Positions 21,236 through 30,386 of a DNA stretch of 64,000 bases are shown here, in pieces. This DNA comes from Sulfurisoma sediminicola (lineage in GTDB: Bacteria; Pseudomonadota; Gammaproteobacteria; Burkholderiales; Rhodocyclaceae), in NCBI RefSeq assembly GCF_003865015.1, contig NZ_BHVV01000004.1:1-64000 (forward strand), in the 5' to 3' direction. The notes below the pieces were generated by a model that was not told the DNA's origin, searched no databases, and saw only the letters and a list, made by a program, of their open reading frames with translations. A program made the translations under genes and the position numbers. Position 1 is the first letter of the stretch. Each line of letters begins with the position of its first letter.

Positions 21236-21250
21236 TGCATTTGCAATGCA
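21236..21250. promoter_or_regulatory. Palindrome upstream of the antitoxin, likely autoregulatory operator
   Basis: TGCATT-TGC-AATGCA is a perfect 6-3-6 inverted repeat 17 bases upstream of the antitoxin start, where ribbon-helix-helix antitoxins normally bind to repress their own operon. Confidence 0.5.
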
Positions 21251-21330
21251 GTATGGCAGGGTCTCACGGGATATGCAAATCGGAACGAATATGGTCAGGA
21301 GCTTTCTGCACTGGATTCCGGATGTACCAA

Positions 21331-21368
21331 AGAAAAAGGCGCATGCCGGAGAACCCGGCATGCGCCTT
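21331..21368 (-). terminator. Rho-independent terminator of nrdJ
   Basis: A 14-bp perfect stem (21336-21349 with 21355-21368) with a 5-base loop is followed on the minus strand by TTTTTC. It lies 20 bases beyond the nrdJ stop. Confidence 0.9.
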
Positions 21369-21387
21369 GGCGCGGGGCGTGCGTCGC

Positions 21388-24267
21388 TCAGCCGCAGCTG
21401 CCCACCGCGCCGCAGGCGGTGCAGAAGTCGCAGCCGTCCTTGCGGATCACCGTCATGTTGCCGCACTCGGCGCAGAGCGAGCCCTGGGTGATCTTGACTT
21501 CGCCCTTTTCGCGCGGCATTTCGAGGATGCCCATCTCGCGCGTCGGGTAGCCGTTCTCGTCGAGGATGCCGAGCATGGCGTAGCGGTGCATGATCAGGCG
21601 CGCGATGTAGGCGACGGTCGAGGGCCAGTTCTGCTGCTTGTTGGAACCGGGCACCTTGGCCATGAAGTCGCCGAGCGGCTCGGGGTAGTTGAGCAGCTTG
21701 CGCAGCTTCATGCCGATCCAGGCCGGGTCCATCACGCGCATGTCGAGCGAGAGCAGGCGGGTGAGGCCGTCGAGGGCGCGCGGGTAGTTGCCGGAGAGCC
21801 AGACCGAGTAGGGGCGGGTGACGCCGTCGGGCAGGGTGATCTCCTTGAGGCCGAGCACGAATTCCTCGCCCGAGGCCGGGTTGGAGATGTCGACCGTCCA
21901 CGACAGGGTGCCGTCGGTGCCGGTCTTGGGCTCGTCGCGCGAGAACATGCAGTCGAGCACCGGCGTCGGCTCGTTGCCGTCGAGCGGGCACAACTGCTCG
22001 CAGCGGTAGCGCACCACCTGGGCCAGGGCCGAGATGGCGCCGGGGACGAGGCGGCGCTCGCCGACGGGCGGGAAGGGGATCTCGAAGGATTCCTCGCCGA
22101 CGGTCTTGGCCAGCACGTCGAGCTTGAGCTTGAGCCAGGCCTTGTCGTTGGCGCGCATGTCCATCGACAGCGTCTTGGCCACGGCACCGAGGCCGCGCGG
22201 CTGCTCGACGCCATTGACCCAGATCTCGAAGGGTACGGCGCGGCCCATGCCGTTCTCGATCTGGCCGACGAAGAGCGCGAACTCGCCGTGCGGCGTCTCG
22301 ATCATGTAGCTCCAGGCCAGGTTGCCCTCGTGCATGCGCGGGCGTCCCGGCCAGCGCAGCGAGGACAGCACCGGGGCCGGCAGCGAGCCGATCTTCAGGC
22401 GGCGGTTGGCGCCGTCGAGCACCACGTCCTGCGGCTGCTTCTGGTTGTGGCTGCTGCTGGGCTCGACCGACAGCACCGAGCCGAGCACCTTGTTGGGACG
22501 GTAGGTGGCGAGGCCCTTGAGGCCGGCCTTCCATGCCGTCATGTAGAGGTCCTCGAAGTCGGCGTAGGGGTAGTCCTCGGGGACGTTCACCGTCTTCGAG
22601 ATCGAGGTGTCGACGTAGGGGGCGACGGCCGCGACCATGTCCTTGTGCGCCTGCGCCGAGATTTCCAGCGCGGTGACGAAGTAGTCGGGCAGCTTGGTGA
22701 CGTCGCCGCCGGAGTGCTTGTAGAGGCGCCAGGCGTAGTCCTCGACCGCGTACTCCTTGAAGGTGCCGTCGGCCATGCGCTTCTTGCGCGTGTAGGTCCA
22801 GGAGAAGGGCGGCTCGATGCCGTTGGAGGCGTTGTCGGCGAACGCGAGCGAGATGGTGCCGGTGGGCGCGATCGACAGCAGGTGCGAGTTGCGCAGGCCG
22901 TGCTTGCGGATGGTGTCCTTGACTTCCTGCGGCAGGCGCGAGGCGAAGTTGCCGCCGGAGAGGTAGAGGTCGGCGTTGAACAGCGGGAAGGCGCCGCGCT
23001 CCTTGGCCAGTTCGACCGAGTAGAGGTAGGAGCGGTCGCGCATGTACTCGGAGATCTTCGTCGCCATGGCGCCGGCGGCCGGCGTGTCGTACTTGAGGCA
23101 GAGCATGATCAGCGCGTCGCCCAGTCCGGTGAAGCCGAGGCCGACGCGGCGCTTGGCGGCGGCTTCCTTGGCCTGCTGTTCGAGCGGCCAGTGGGTGGCG
23201 TCGAGGACGTTGTCGAGCATGCGCACGGAGGTGTCGATCACCGCGCCGAAGGCGGCGAAGTCGAACTCGGCGTCTTTCTCGAACGGCCGCTTGATGAATT
23301 TGGTGAGGTTGATCGAGCCCAGGCAGCAGCAGCCGTAGGGGGGCAGCGGCTGTTCGGCGCAGGGGTTGGTGGCCTCGATGGTCTCGCAGTAGTAGAGGTT
23401 GTTGTCCTTGTTCATGCGGTCGAGGAAGAGGATCCCCGGCTCGGCGTGGTCGTAGGTCGAGCGCATGACCTGGTCCCACAGGTCGCGCGCCTTGAGCTTG
23501 CGATAGACCCAGAGGCCGTCCTCGCGCTGGTAGGCGCCGCCGGCGAGGATGTCGGCCGAGGGCGTGGCGCGGTGGGTCAGCTCGATCTCGCCGTCGGCTT
23601 CGACGGCCGCCATGAAGGGGTCGGTGACGCCGACCGAGATGTTGAAGTTGGTGAGGTCGCCGGCATCCTTGGCGTGGATGAAGTCCTCGATGTCCGGGTG
23701 GTCGCAGCGCAGCACGCCCATCTGGGCGCCGCGGCGGCTGCCGGCGGACTCGACGGTCTCGCAGGAGCGGTCGAACACGCGCATGTAGGAGACGGGGCCG
23801 GAGGCGCGCGACTGGGTGCCCTTCACATGGGCGCCGACCGGGCGGATGGAAGAGAAATCGTAGCCGACGCCGCCGCCGCGGCGCATGGTTTCTGCGGCCT
23901 GCAGCAGGGCGGTGTAGATGCCGGGGCGGCCGTCGACGATCTCGGAAATCGAGTCGCCGACCGGCTGCACGAAGCAGTTGATCAGGGTGGCGCAGAGGTC
24001 GGTGCCGGCGGCGGAATTGATGCGGCCGGCGGGGACGAAGCCGTTTTCCTGGGCTTCGAGGAATTTCGCCTCCCAATAGGCGCGCTTGTCTTCGGCCTCT
24101 TTGGAGGCCAGGGCGCGGGCGACGCGGGTGCGGACGTCGCGGACGTCGCGTTCGTTGCCCTTGGCGTACTTCTCGATCAGCACCTCGCCGGAGATCTCCT
24201 GCGGCAGAAGCAGGCCAAGTTGTTGATGATTAACTATTTCCTCGGTTGTCTCGGTCGTCGTTGTCAT
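21388..24267 (-). CDS. nrdJ: Adenosylcobalamin-dependent (class II) ribonucleoside-diphosphate reductase
   Basis: 959 residues. It reduces ribonucleotides to deoxyribonucleotides with a B12-generated radical and so works with or without oxygen. Landmarks: [12 protein letters not shown] near the N-terminus, [25 protein letters not shown], the active-site [20 protein letters not shown] (NPCAE is the hallmark cysteine/glutamate pair), [14 protein letters not shown], and [20 protein letters not shown] with the phosphate-binding PTGTIS. Towards the C-terminus a TSCPD-like region appears in two copies, and the end has a CAECG...CDFCTACG cysteine cluster for thioredoxin-type reduction or metal binding. 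I see no N-terminal ATP-cone. It is a single-gene unit with its own terminator. Confidence 0.95.
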   Translation of the reverse strand: MTTTTETTEEIVNHQQLGLLLPQEISGEVLIEKYAKGNERDVRDVRTRVARALASKEAEDKRAYWEAKFLEAQENGFVPAGRINSAAGTDLCATLINCFVQPVGDSISEIVDGRPGIYTALLQAAETMRRGGGVGYDFSSIRPVGAHVKGTQSRASGPVSYMRVFDRSCETVESAGSRRGAQMGVLRCDHPDIEDFIHAKDAGDLTNFNISVGVTDPFMAAVEADGEIELTHRATPSADILAGGAYQREDGLWVYRKLKARDLWDQVMRSTYDHAEPGILFLDRMNKDNNLYYCETIEATNPCAEQPLPPYGCCCLGSINLTKFIKRPFEKDAEFDFAAFGAVIDTSVRMLDNVLDATHWPLEQQAKEAAAKRRVGLGFTGLGDALIMLCLKYDTPAAGAMATKISEYMRDRSYLYSVELAKERGAFPLFNADLYLSGGNFASRLPQEVKDTIRKHGLRNSHLLSIAPTGTISLAFADNASNGIEPPFSWTYTRKKRMADGTFKEYAVEDYAWRLYKHSGGDVTKLPDYFVTALEISAQAHKDMVAAVAPYVDTSISKTVNVPEDYPYADFEDLYMTAWKAGLKGLATYRPNKVLGSVLSVEPSSSHNQKQPQDVVLDGANRRLKIGSLPAPVLSSLRWPGRPRMHEGNLAWSYMIETPHGEFALFVGQIENGMGRAVPFEIWVNGVEQPRGLGAVAKTLSMDMRANDKAWLKLKLDVLAKTVGEESFEIPFPPVGERRLVPGAISALAQVVRYRCEQLCPLDGNEPTPVLDCMFSRDEPKTGTDGTLSWTVDISNPASGEEFVLGLKEITLPDGVTRPYSVWLSGNYPRALDGLTRLLSLDMRVMDPAWIGMKLRKLLNYPEPLGDFMAKVPGSNKQQNWPSTVAYIARLIMHRYAMLGILDENGYPTREMGILEMPREKGEVKITQGSLCAECGNMTVIRKDGCDFCTACGAVGSCG

Positions 24268-24574
24268 GTTTTATTTCCGAAGAGTTGGCAGGGGCTGCTG
24301 GCGTTTTTGACGGGGCAGCGGGCGTGACGATACTCCCCTCGAAAAAAATGCAAACATCAAAAAGAGAGAGCTTTATAAATCAGTTACTTAAAACTTTTCC
24401 TAGTAGGGGCATCGGGCGCGAGCCACTATATGTAGTAGGTTAGAGGTCGCTAATATTCCCCAAAAATCAGGGCCTTGGGGCGGATTTACCGGCCCAAAAG
24501 TAGTAGTAAATCAATTTATAGATGGTCGGATGCCCGGCCACCAGGTTCGGGCGCGTGAGACGCCCGGCTCGGGG
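24268..24574. promoter_or_regulatory. Intergenic region upstream of nrdJ with an NrdR-like box
   Basis: About 300 AT-rich bases between ackA (its downstream end) and nrdJ (its start). They contain a candidate NrdR box CCACTATATGTAGTAG at 24423-24438, close to the consensus acaCwAtATaTwGtgt. No convincing second box at helical spacing and no cobalamin riboswitch core were found. The sequence near 24510 (AAATCAATTTATAG) could hold part of a promoter or terminator, but nothing clear. No coding sequence is seen. Confidence 0.5.
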
Positions 24575-25762
24575 CTAGATCAGCTCGGCCGTATGGCGCG
24601 CGAGCATCCATTCCTCGTTGGTCGGCAGCACCATGGCGACGGTGCGGCTCGAGGCGGTCGAGATCACCTTGGCGTCGGCGGCATTGGCGGCGGGGTCGAA
24701 CTCGATGCCGAGCCAGCCGAGCTGCGCGCAGACCCTTTCGCGCACCGGCGCGGCATGCTCGCCGATGCCGCCGGTGAACACCAGCGCGTCGAGCCCGCCC
24801 AAAGCGGCGGCGAGCGAGCCGATCTCGCGCACGATGCGGTAGCAGAACAGATCGACCGCCTCGGCCGCCTCGGGCTTGTCGGAGGCGAGCAACTCGCGCA
24901 TGTCCTGGCTGATGCCGGATACGCCGAGCAGGCCCGACTCCTTGTAGAGCAGCCGGGTCAGGGCCTTGACGTCCATGCCGCCGTAGTCCATGAGGAAGAG
25001 CAGCACGCCGGGATCGAGGCTGCCGGTGCGGGTGCCCATCATCAGCCCTTCGACGGCGGTGAAGCCCATGGTCGAGGCCTGGCTCCTGCGTTCGAGCATG
25101 GCGCACATCGAGGCGCCGTTGCCGAGGTGGGCCACGATGACGCGGCCATTGGCGCGCGCCGGGTCGAGATGTTGCGGCAGCACGTCGGCGATGTATTCGT
25201 AGGAGAGCCCGTGAAAACCGTAGCGGCGCACGCCCTTGGCGGTGATGTGGCGCGGCAGCGCGAACAGCTGCGCGACGCCGGGCTGCGTGCGATGGAAGGC
25301 GGTGTCGAAGCAGGCGACCTGCGGAATGCCGGGCAGCGCCTCGCGCATCGCCTCGATGCCGGCGACGTTGTGCGGCTGGTGCAGCGGCGCCAGCGGGATG
25401 AAGGTCTTGAGGCGGGCGACGGTGGCATCGTCGAGGCGGATCGGATGCGAATAGTCCTGCGCGCCATGGACGACGCGATGGCCGACGCCGATGATCTCCC
25501 AGCCGGCTTCGTGCTCGTGCAGCCAGCGCACGAGGAAGGCCAGCGCGGCGCGATGTTGCGATTCCGGGGCGTCGGCAAGCTCGAGGTCGCTGTCGTCCAG
25601 CACCTTGCCCGCGGCGTTCCTGGCCTTGAGGTGGGGTTTGGCGCCGATGCCGTCGATCTGCCCGACCATTTCGGGTTTGGGCGGAATGACTTCATTGTCG
25701 GCGAACAGCGCGAACTTGATCGACGACGATCCGGCGTTGATGGTGAGGATGGCTTTGTTCAT
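24575..25762 (-). CDS. ackA: Acetate kinase
   Basis: 395 residues. It interconverts acetyl phosphate plus ADP with acetate plus ATP in the cytoplasm. Motifs: LTINAGSSSIKFALF at the N-terminus, GHRVVHGAQDY, FDTAFH, RRYGFHGLSYEY, VIVAHLGNGASMCA, MGTRTGSLDPGV and FTGGIGEHA, all diagnostic of the acetokinase family. Start at ATG 25762 overlaps the stop of the upstream MaoC-phosphotransacetylase gene by 4 bases, so the two are one operon catalysing successive steps. The coding end is followed by the nrdJ upstream region. Confidence 0.96.
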   Translation of the reverse strand: MNKAILTINAGSSSIKFALFADNEVIPPKPEMVGQIDGIGAKPHLKARNAAGKVLDDSDLELADAPESQHRAALAFLVRWLHEHEAGWEIIGVGHRVVHGAQDYSHPIRLDDATVARLKTFIPLAPLHQPHNVAGIEAMREALPGIPQVACFDTAFHRTQPGVAQLFALPRHITAKGVRRYGFHGLSYEYIADVLPQHLDPARANGRVIVAHLGNGASMCAMLERRSQASTMGFTAVEGLMMGTRTGSLDPGVLLFLMDYGGMDVKALTRLLYKESGLLGVSGISQDMRELLASDKPEAAEAVDLFCYRIVREIGSLAAALGGLDALVFTGGIGEHAAPVRERVCAQLGWLGIEFDPAANAADAKVISTASSRTVAMVLPTNEEWMLARHTAELI

Positions 25763-27168
25763 TTTTTGCGGCGGGCGTGGGCCATCACCAGGGCGACGGC
25801 GGTGGAGGCGGTGCGGGTCTCGGCGGAATCGGCGCGCGAGGTCAGCACGATGGGAACGCGGGCGCCGAGCACGATGCCGGCGGCGAGCGCGTCGGCGAGG
25901 TATTCGAGCTGCTTGGCCAACATGTTGCCCGATTCGATGTCGGGCACCAGCAGGATGTCGGCCTGGCCGGCCACGGCCGACTTGATGCCCTTGGTGCGCG
26001 CGGCAACGATGGAGATGGCGTTGTCGAAGGCGAGCGGGCCGTCGAGCAGGCCGCCCGTGATCTGGCCGCGGTCGGCCATCTTGCACAGCGCCGCGGCGTC
26101 GAGCGTGGCCTGCATCTTCGGGTTCACGGTCTCGACGGCGGCGAGGATCGCCACCTTGGGCTCGGCCACTTTGAGCATCTGCGCCAGCTCGATGGCGTTC
26201 TGCACGATGTCCACCTTGTCTTCGAGCGTCGGCGCGACATTGACGGCGGCGTCGGTGATCAGCAGCGGCCGCGGGTAGGTCGGCACGTCCATGACGAAGA
26301 CGTGGGTGATGCGGCGCGCGGTGCGCAGGCCGGTGGTCTTGTTCACCACCTCGCTCATCAGTTCGTCGGTGTGCAGCGAGCCCTTCATCAGCGCCTCGAC
26401 CGTGCCGTCGCGCGCCATCAGAACGGCGGTCTCGGCGGCGGCGTGGCTGTGCGGCACGTTGATGATCGTCGTACCGGCGAGGTCGAGGCGATGCTGCTCG
26501 GCCAGGCTGCGAATCTTGTCTTCCGGGCCGATCAGGGTCGGCACGATCAGGCCGCGATCGCGCGCCAGCAGCGCGCCGCGCAGCGATTCGGCATCGCAGG
26601 GATGGGCGACGCCCATCGGGATCGGCGCGAGGCCCTTGGTGATCTCGAGCAGGTGCTCGTAGCGCGCCTTTTTCGTTTCCGACAGCCGCAGTTCGGGCAG
26701 GGTCACCTTGGGCCGGCGGATCTTCTCGGTCGGCGCCAGCACCTCGGCGTTGCCGTGGATGACCTTCTCGCCTTCCTGGTTGACGCACTGGCAGTCGAAG
26801 GCGATGTGGTGGTTGTGGTCGAACTTGCGCTGGCAGGTGACCGTGACGGTGAGGGTGTCGCCGATGCGTACCGGCGCCGCGAAATGCAGCGCCTGGTCGA
26901 CATAGATGGTGCCGGGGCCGGGAAACTCGGTGCCGAGGACGTTGGAAATGAGCATGCCGCCCCACATGCCGTGGGCGACGACCTCGCGGAACATCGACGA
27001 GCGGGCGTATTCGGGATCGACGTGCGTCGGGTTGATGTCGCCCGACATGATGGCGAACATCTGGATGTCTTCGGGTCGCATCGTCCGCGTCAGGGAAGCG
27101 CTGTCGCCGACCTTGATCTCGTCGTAGGTGCGGTTTTCGATGTAATCGAGGGTTTCGAGTGTGGCCAT
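25759..27168 (-). CDS. MaoC-like domain fused to phosphate acetyl/butyryltransferase
   Basis: 469 residues in two parts. Residues about 1-150 are a hotdog-fold MaoC dehydratase-like domain (SGDINPTHVDPEYA, VAHGMWGGML). Residues about 165-469 are a phosphotransacetylase/phosphotransbutyrylase domain (GLIVPTLIGPEDKI, MKGSLHTDELM, ITHVFVMD, LLITDAAVN, ADILLVPDIESGNMLAKQL). Such fusions are annotated in proteobacteria as bifunctional enoyl-CoA hydratase/phosphate acetyltransferase. With ackA it would convert an acyl-CoA to the acid plus ATP. Whether the acyl group is acetyl or longer is not decidable from sequence, but a MaoC domain suggests 3-hydroxyacyl or enoyl substrates. Confidence 0.9.
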   Translation of the reverse strand: MATLETLDYIENRTYDEIKVGDSASLTRTMRPEDIQMFAIMSGDINPTHVDPEYARSSMFREVVAHGMWGGMLISNVLGTEFPGPGTIYVDQALHFAAPVRIGDTLTVTVTCQRKFDHNHHIAFDCQCVNQEGEKVIHGNAEVLAPTEKIRRPKVTLPELRLSETKKARYEHLLEITKGLAPIPMGVAHPCDAESLRGALLARDRGLIVPTLIGPEDKIRSLAEQHRLDLAGTTIINVPHSHAAAETAVLMARDGTVEALMKGSLHTDELMSEVVNKTTGLRTARRITHVFVMDVPTYPRPLLITDAAVNVAPTLEDKVDIVQNAIELAQMLKVAEPKVAILAAVETVNPKMQATLDAAALCKMADRGQITGGLLDGPLAFDNAISIVAARTKGIKSAVAGQADILLVPDIESGNMLAKQLEYLADALAAGIVLGARVPIVLTSRADSAETRTASTAVALVMAHARRKK

Positions 27169-27262
27169 GGCCGTTCCTGTGGTGCCTCGTGCGAATTTTG
27201 CGCCACGAATTGATGCGGTGCAACAAGTATTGGACAGGGGGCTGCACGGCCCCGATTCTCGG

Positions 27263-27865
27263 TCAGCGGAATACGATGCGCCTCAGGGTCGCAGGGCCCG
27301 ATTTCAGATGCAGGAAATAGCTCGTGCCGGTCGCGGCATCGAACGCCACGGACTTCGCCGTGTCGCCGCAAAGCCTTTCGTCCGCCACGGTCTCCATGCG
27401 CTCGTCGTCGATGCGTGCGCTGCCCTCGGCCGGACCGTCGAACTCGAGCTGCAGTTGCCGCCGGCCCGCAGCGAGGCTGCCCAGCGGAATGAAATAGGCC
27501 CCGGCCACCGCGTTGCGCCAGGGAGCCAGTTCCTCGGCCTCCCAGGTCCCGACCGCCGGCCGGACCGGCACCGCCGGGTAGTGGCCGCAGGTCTCCTTGA
27601 CGTGGCGCAGCATGTCGAACAGCGCGGCGACCTGAACGTTGTGCGCCGTGCCGAGGTGGCGCTCCATGTGCGCGCGCGTCGCCGCAGCGCCCGAATCGAA
27701 GCTCATGCGGCCGCTGCATTCGCCTTCGTGGCAGTTGCTGCAGACGGTGTGGAACTGGACGATGGTCGCGATCGAGGCGGGCGGCTGCGCGCCGGCCGGC
27801 GGTGACGAAAGCGCGAGCAGCGCCAGCGCGGCGAGGCCCGGCGGCAGGCTGCGCGCGTTGCTCAT
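27263..27865 (-). CDS. Exported protein with one c-type haem site, coupled to hoxW
   Basis: 200 residues. The N-terminal signal peptide has a leucine/alanine-rich core (GLAALALLALSSPPAGA) with likely cleavage after AGA or AQA. A CSNCH haem-attachment motif lies near residue 42, followed by HMERHLGTAH, whose histidines could be the distal ligand. The C-terminal half (QLQLEFDGPAEGSARIDDER) looks beta-rich and is not recognised. Start at ATG 27865 overlaps the hoxW stop by 4 bases, so it is the last gene of the hox operon. A periplasmic redox role is suggested by the haem site, but no link to the cytoplasmic Hox enzyme is known to me. Confidence 0.72.
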   Translation of the reverse strand: MSNARSLPPGLAALALLALSSPPAGAQPPASIATIVQFHTVCSNCHEGECSGRMSFDSGAAATRAHMERHLGTAHNVQVAALFDMLRHVKETCGHYPAVPVRPAVGTWEAEELAPWRNAVAGAYFIPLGSLAAGRRQLQLEFDGPAEGSARIDDERMETVADERLCGDTAKSVAFDAATGTSYFLHLKSGPATLRRIVFR

Positions 27866-28308
27866 GGCGCCACCAGCCATTGCCGGGCCCACGCCAGCGC
27901 GGCGTCGAGATGTGCCGCCGCGCCGGGAGACAGCGGTTCGCCGAGTTCGAAGCGCTCGCCGCAGATCGCCAGCAGGGTGCAGGGGGCCGGGGGCTCGTCG
28001 TGGAGTTCCACGTAGACCTGCATCACGGCCTCCGGCGTCATCGCGTGGGTGCTGAAGCTGGCATCGCGCGAGGCTTCGAGCGCCGTGACGGCGAAAGGTG
28101 CGGGCGCCTCGATGCTGGCATCGACGAAGAGGATGCGGTGGCGATTCTCGAGGTCGAGGGCATGCTCGACCTGCAGCTGGAAGTCGGTCTGGCATTCGAC
28201 GCCGGCGAGTCCAAGGGCCTCGATGCGCTCGACGAACAAGGGCCCCAGCGCATCGTCCCCGCGCGAGGGATTGCCCCAGCCGAAGATCAGGATCGGTGCG
28301 ACGCTCAA
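27862..28308 (-). CDS. hoxW: Hydrogenase maturation protease for HoxH
   Basis: 148 residues from a TTG at 28308 that overlaps the hoxH stop (TTGA). It opens LSVAPILIFGWGNPSRGDDALGP, matching the G-x-G-N-x-x-x-x-D-D/E-x-x-G/A-P start of [NiFe]-hydrogenase endopeptidases, including the nickel-binding acidic residue. Later ILFVDASIEA supplies the second acidic site. The family removes the C-terminal peptide of the large subunit after nickel insertion. Its position directly after hoxH makes HoxH the likely substrate. Confidence 0.9.
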   Translation of the reverse strand: MSVAPILIFGWGNPSRGDDALGPLFVERIEALGLAGVECQTDFQLQVEHALDLENRHRILFVDASIEAPAPFAVTALEASRDASFSTHAMTPEAVMQVYVELHDEPPAPCTLLAICGERFELGEPLSPGAAAHLDAALAWARQWLVAP

Positions 28309-29810
28309 GGTTGCTCGGGCAAGCCGGGTCGCTGGCAGACGCCGTGGCTGTCGCGCGTCATGCGGTCGAGCACCGTACCGCCAGCGCCGACTATTTCGAC
28401 CTCGAGCGGCATGCGCCCGAGCGCGTGGGTGGCGCAGGAGAGGCAGGGGTCGAAGCAGCGGATCGCCACCTCGATGTGGTTGAGCAGGCCCTCGGTCAGT
28501 TCCTGGCCGTCGAGGTACTGCCTGGCCACGACGCGGATCGCCTCGTTCATCGCCTGGTTGTTGTGGGTGGTGGAAACGATGAGGTTGGCGCGGATCACCT
28601 GGTCGTTGTCGTCGACGCGATAGTGGTGGATCAGGGTGCCGCGCGGCGCCTCGATCACGCCGACGCCGCGGTCGCAGCGCTGGCCGGTCGCGACGAGATC
28701 CGTGCCCACGATGTCGTCGTCGTGCAGCAGGTCCTTGATGCTCTCGGCCGCGTGCAGCATCTCGATCATCCGCGCCCAGTGGTAGCCGAGCGTTGCGCCC
28801 GTGGCCGAGCCGTTGTCGAAGGCGAGGAACTCCTCGCGCTCCTTGTCGGCCAGCGGCGTCGGGATGAAGTCGCACTGGGTGACGCGCGTCAGCGGACCGA
28901 CGCGGTACCAGCCCTCGTCGGAATTGCCCATCTCGCGGAAGTAGGGGAACTTCATGTAGCTCCACGACTTGACGTCTTCGAGGATCACGTCCCAGTAGTG
29001 GGTGTAGTCGTAGTGGTCGAACAGCGTCGTGCCGTCGGCACGGCGCGCGCGCAGGCCGCCGTGGTAGAGATCCATGGCACCGTCGGCACGGACCAGGCCC
29101 ATGGTGTGGGCGCTGAAACGCCCGAACGCGTTGTAGGTCGCGAGGTTCTTCTGGAACAGTCCCTTGATGATCTCCACGGCGGAGCGAGACCACGCCACCA
29201 TCTGGTAGATGTCCTTGAGCAGCGTCGCGCGTTCTTCCGCCGACAGCGACTTGTTGACGCCGCCGGGGATCGAGCCGGTGCCATGCACGCGCTTGCCGGC
29301 GGTCATGCGGATGACTTCCTGGCCGTATTTGCGCAGAAGCACGCCCTGCCTGGCGATCTCCGGTGCGGCGGCGACGACGCCGACGATGTTGCGCGTTGCG
29401 ACGTCGGCGCCGAAGCCGAACAGCAGGTCGGGCGAGGACAGGTGGAAGAAGTGCAGGGCGTGCGATTGCAGGATCTGGCCGTAGTGCATCAGGCGGCGGA
29501 TCTTCTCGGCCGTCGGCGTCAGCGTCGCCCCGACGATCTGGTCCATCGCCTTGGAGGCGGCGAGGTGATGCGAGACCGGGCAGATGCCGCAGAGACGCTG
29601 CACCATCACCGGCACTTCCCAGTAGGGGCGGCCCTCGATGAACTTCTCGAAGCCGCGGAATTCGACGATGTGCAGGCGCACCTGCATGACGTGGTTGTCG
29701 TCGTCGAGGAGGAGGGTGACCTTGCCGTGGCCCTCGACACGCGACACCGGCTCGATGGCGACGCGCTTCAGCTTTTCGGGATGGGCGGCGGTTTCGAGTT
29801 CGAAAGGCAT
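28305..29810 (-). CDS. hoxH: NAD-reducing hydrogenase large (catalytic) subunit
   Basis: 501 residues. It carries the [NiFe] site: an N-terminal RLCGICPVSHHLAASKAMD motif near residue 65 and a C-terminal DPCLSCATHALG motif, together giving the four nickel-binding cysteines. The tail after the second motif (about 37 residues, starting ALGRMPL) is the peptide expected to be cut by HoxW. The group 3d assignment rests on the HoxFUYH gene set. It is cytoplasmic and oxidises H2 to feed electrons via HoxY and HoxU to HoxF and NAD+. It follows hoxY after 12 bases. Confidence 0.96.
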   Translation of the reverse strand: MPFELETAAHPEKLKRVAIEPVSRVEGHGKVTLLLDDDNHVMQVRLHIVEFRGFEKFIEGRPYWEVPVMVQRLCGICPVSHHLAASKAMDQIVGATLTPTAEKIRRLMHYGQILQSHALHFFHLSSPDLLFGFGADVATRNIVGVVAAAPEIARQGVLLRKYGQEVIRMTAGKRVHGTGSIPGGVNKSLSAEERATLLKDIYQMVAWSRSAVEIIKGLFQKNLATYNAFGRFSAHTMGLVRADGAMDLYHGGLRARRADGTTLFDHYDYTHYWDVILEDVKSWSYMKFPYFREMGNSDEGWYRVGPLTRVTQCDFIPTPLADKEREEFLAFDNGSATGATLGYHWARMIEMLHAAESIKDLLHDDDIVGTDLVATGQRCDRGVGVIEAPRGTLIHHYRVDDNDQVIRANLIVSTTHNNQAMNEAIRVVARQYLDGQELTEGLLNHIEVAIRCFDPCLSCATHALGRMPLEVEIVGAGGTVLDRMTRDSHGVCQRPGLPEQP

Positions 29811-29822
29811 GATCGTGGTCTC

Positions 29823-30386
29823 TCAGTCGTAATGCAGCAGGCCGTGGCCCAGATGCGGCGTGCGCCCGGCGAGGAGGTCGGTGAGGAACTTCCAGATGGC
29901 GTCAGCCGGCGGCGGGCAGCCCGGCAGGAAGTAGTCGACCTTGACCACCTCGTGAATGGGGTGCACCTTGTTGAGCGGCAGCGGCAGCTCGGGATCGTTG
30001 GGAATGTGGGCACCCTGCGCCAGGCCGCCCTCGGTCTCGTACACCGCCTCGAGGATGTCGCGCAGGTCGAGGTGGTTGCGCTGTGCCGGCAGGCCACCGT
30101 TCACGGCGCAGGCGCCGAGGGCGACGAGGACCTTGCAGTTCTTGCGGAACTCGCGCAGCACATGCACGTTCTCCGCGTTGCAGACGCCGCCTTCGATGAT
30201 GCCGAGGTCGCAGGGGCCGCAGTGCTTGATGTCGGTGATCGGCGAGCGGTCGAACTCGACCAGCTCGAGCAGCTGCAGCAGCCGCTCGTCGATGTCGAGG
30301 AAGGACATGTGGCAGCCGAAGCAGCCGGCCAGCGAGGTCGTCGCCACGCGCAGCTTGGGCTTGGCCGGGGGAGTCGTCGCGTTCAC
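29823..30386 (-). CDS. hoxY: NAD-reducing hydrogenase small subunit
   Basis: 187 residues from a GTG at 30386 that overlaps the hoxU stop (GTGA). Cysteine motif LAGCFGCHMSFLDID near residue 20, then KHCGPCDLGIIEG, VALGACAVNGG and YFLPGCPPPADAIW, which together bind the proximal [4Fe4S] cluster next to the nickel site. No Tat signal, consistent with a soluble cytoplasmic enzyme. It forms the hydrogenase dimer with HoxH. Confidence 0.95.
   Translation of the reverse strand: MNATTPPAKPKLRVATTSLAGCFGCHMSFLDIDERLLQLLELVEFDRSPITDIKHCGPCDLGIIEGGVCNAENVHVLREFRKNCKVLVALGACAVNGGLPAQRNHLDLRDILEAVYETEGGLAQGAHIPNDPELPLPLNKVHPIHEVVKVDYFLPGCPPPADAIWKFLTDLLAGRTPHLGHGLLHYD

Noticed and set aside
20854-24327. 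A very long plus-strand open frame opposite nrdJ, and similar ones opposite the RTX, hox, hyp and Lon-family genes
   Set aside because: They arise from strong codon bias in GC-rich DNA; their translations are low-complexity (V/A/G/R/D/E-rich) and the opposite strand carries well-conserved proteins.
24268-24574. Cobalamin riboswitch upstream of the B12-dependent reductase
   Set aside because: No B12-box-like core or supporting stems could be found; the region is AT-rich with only the NrdR-like box.
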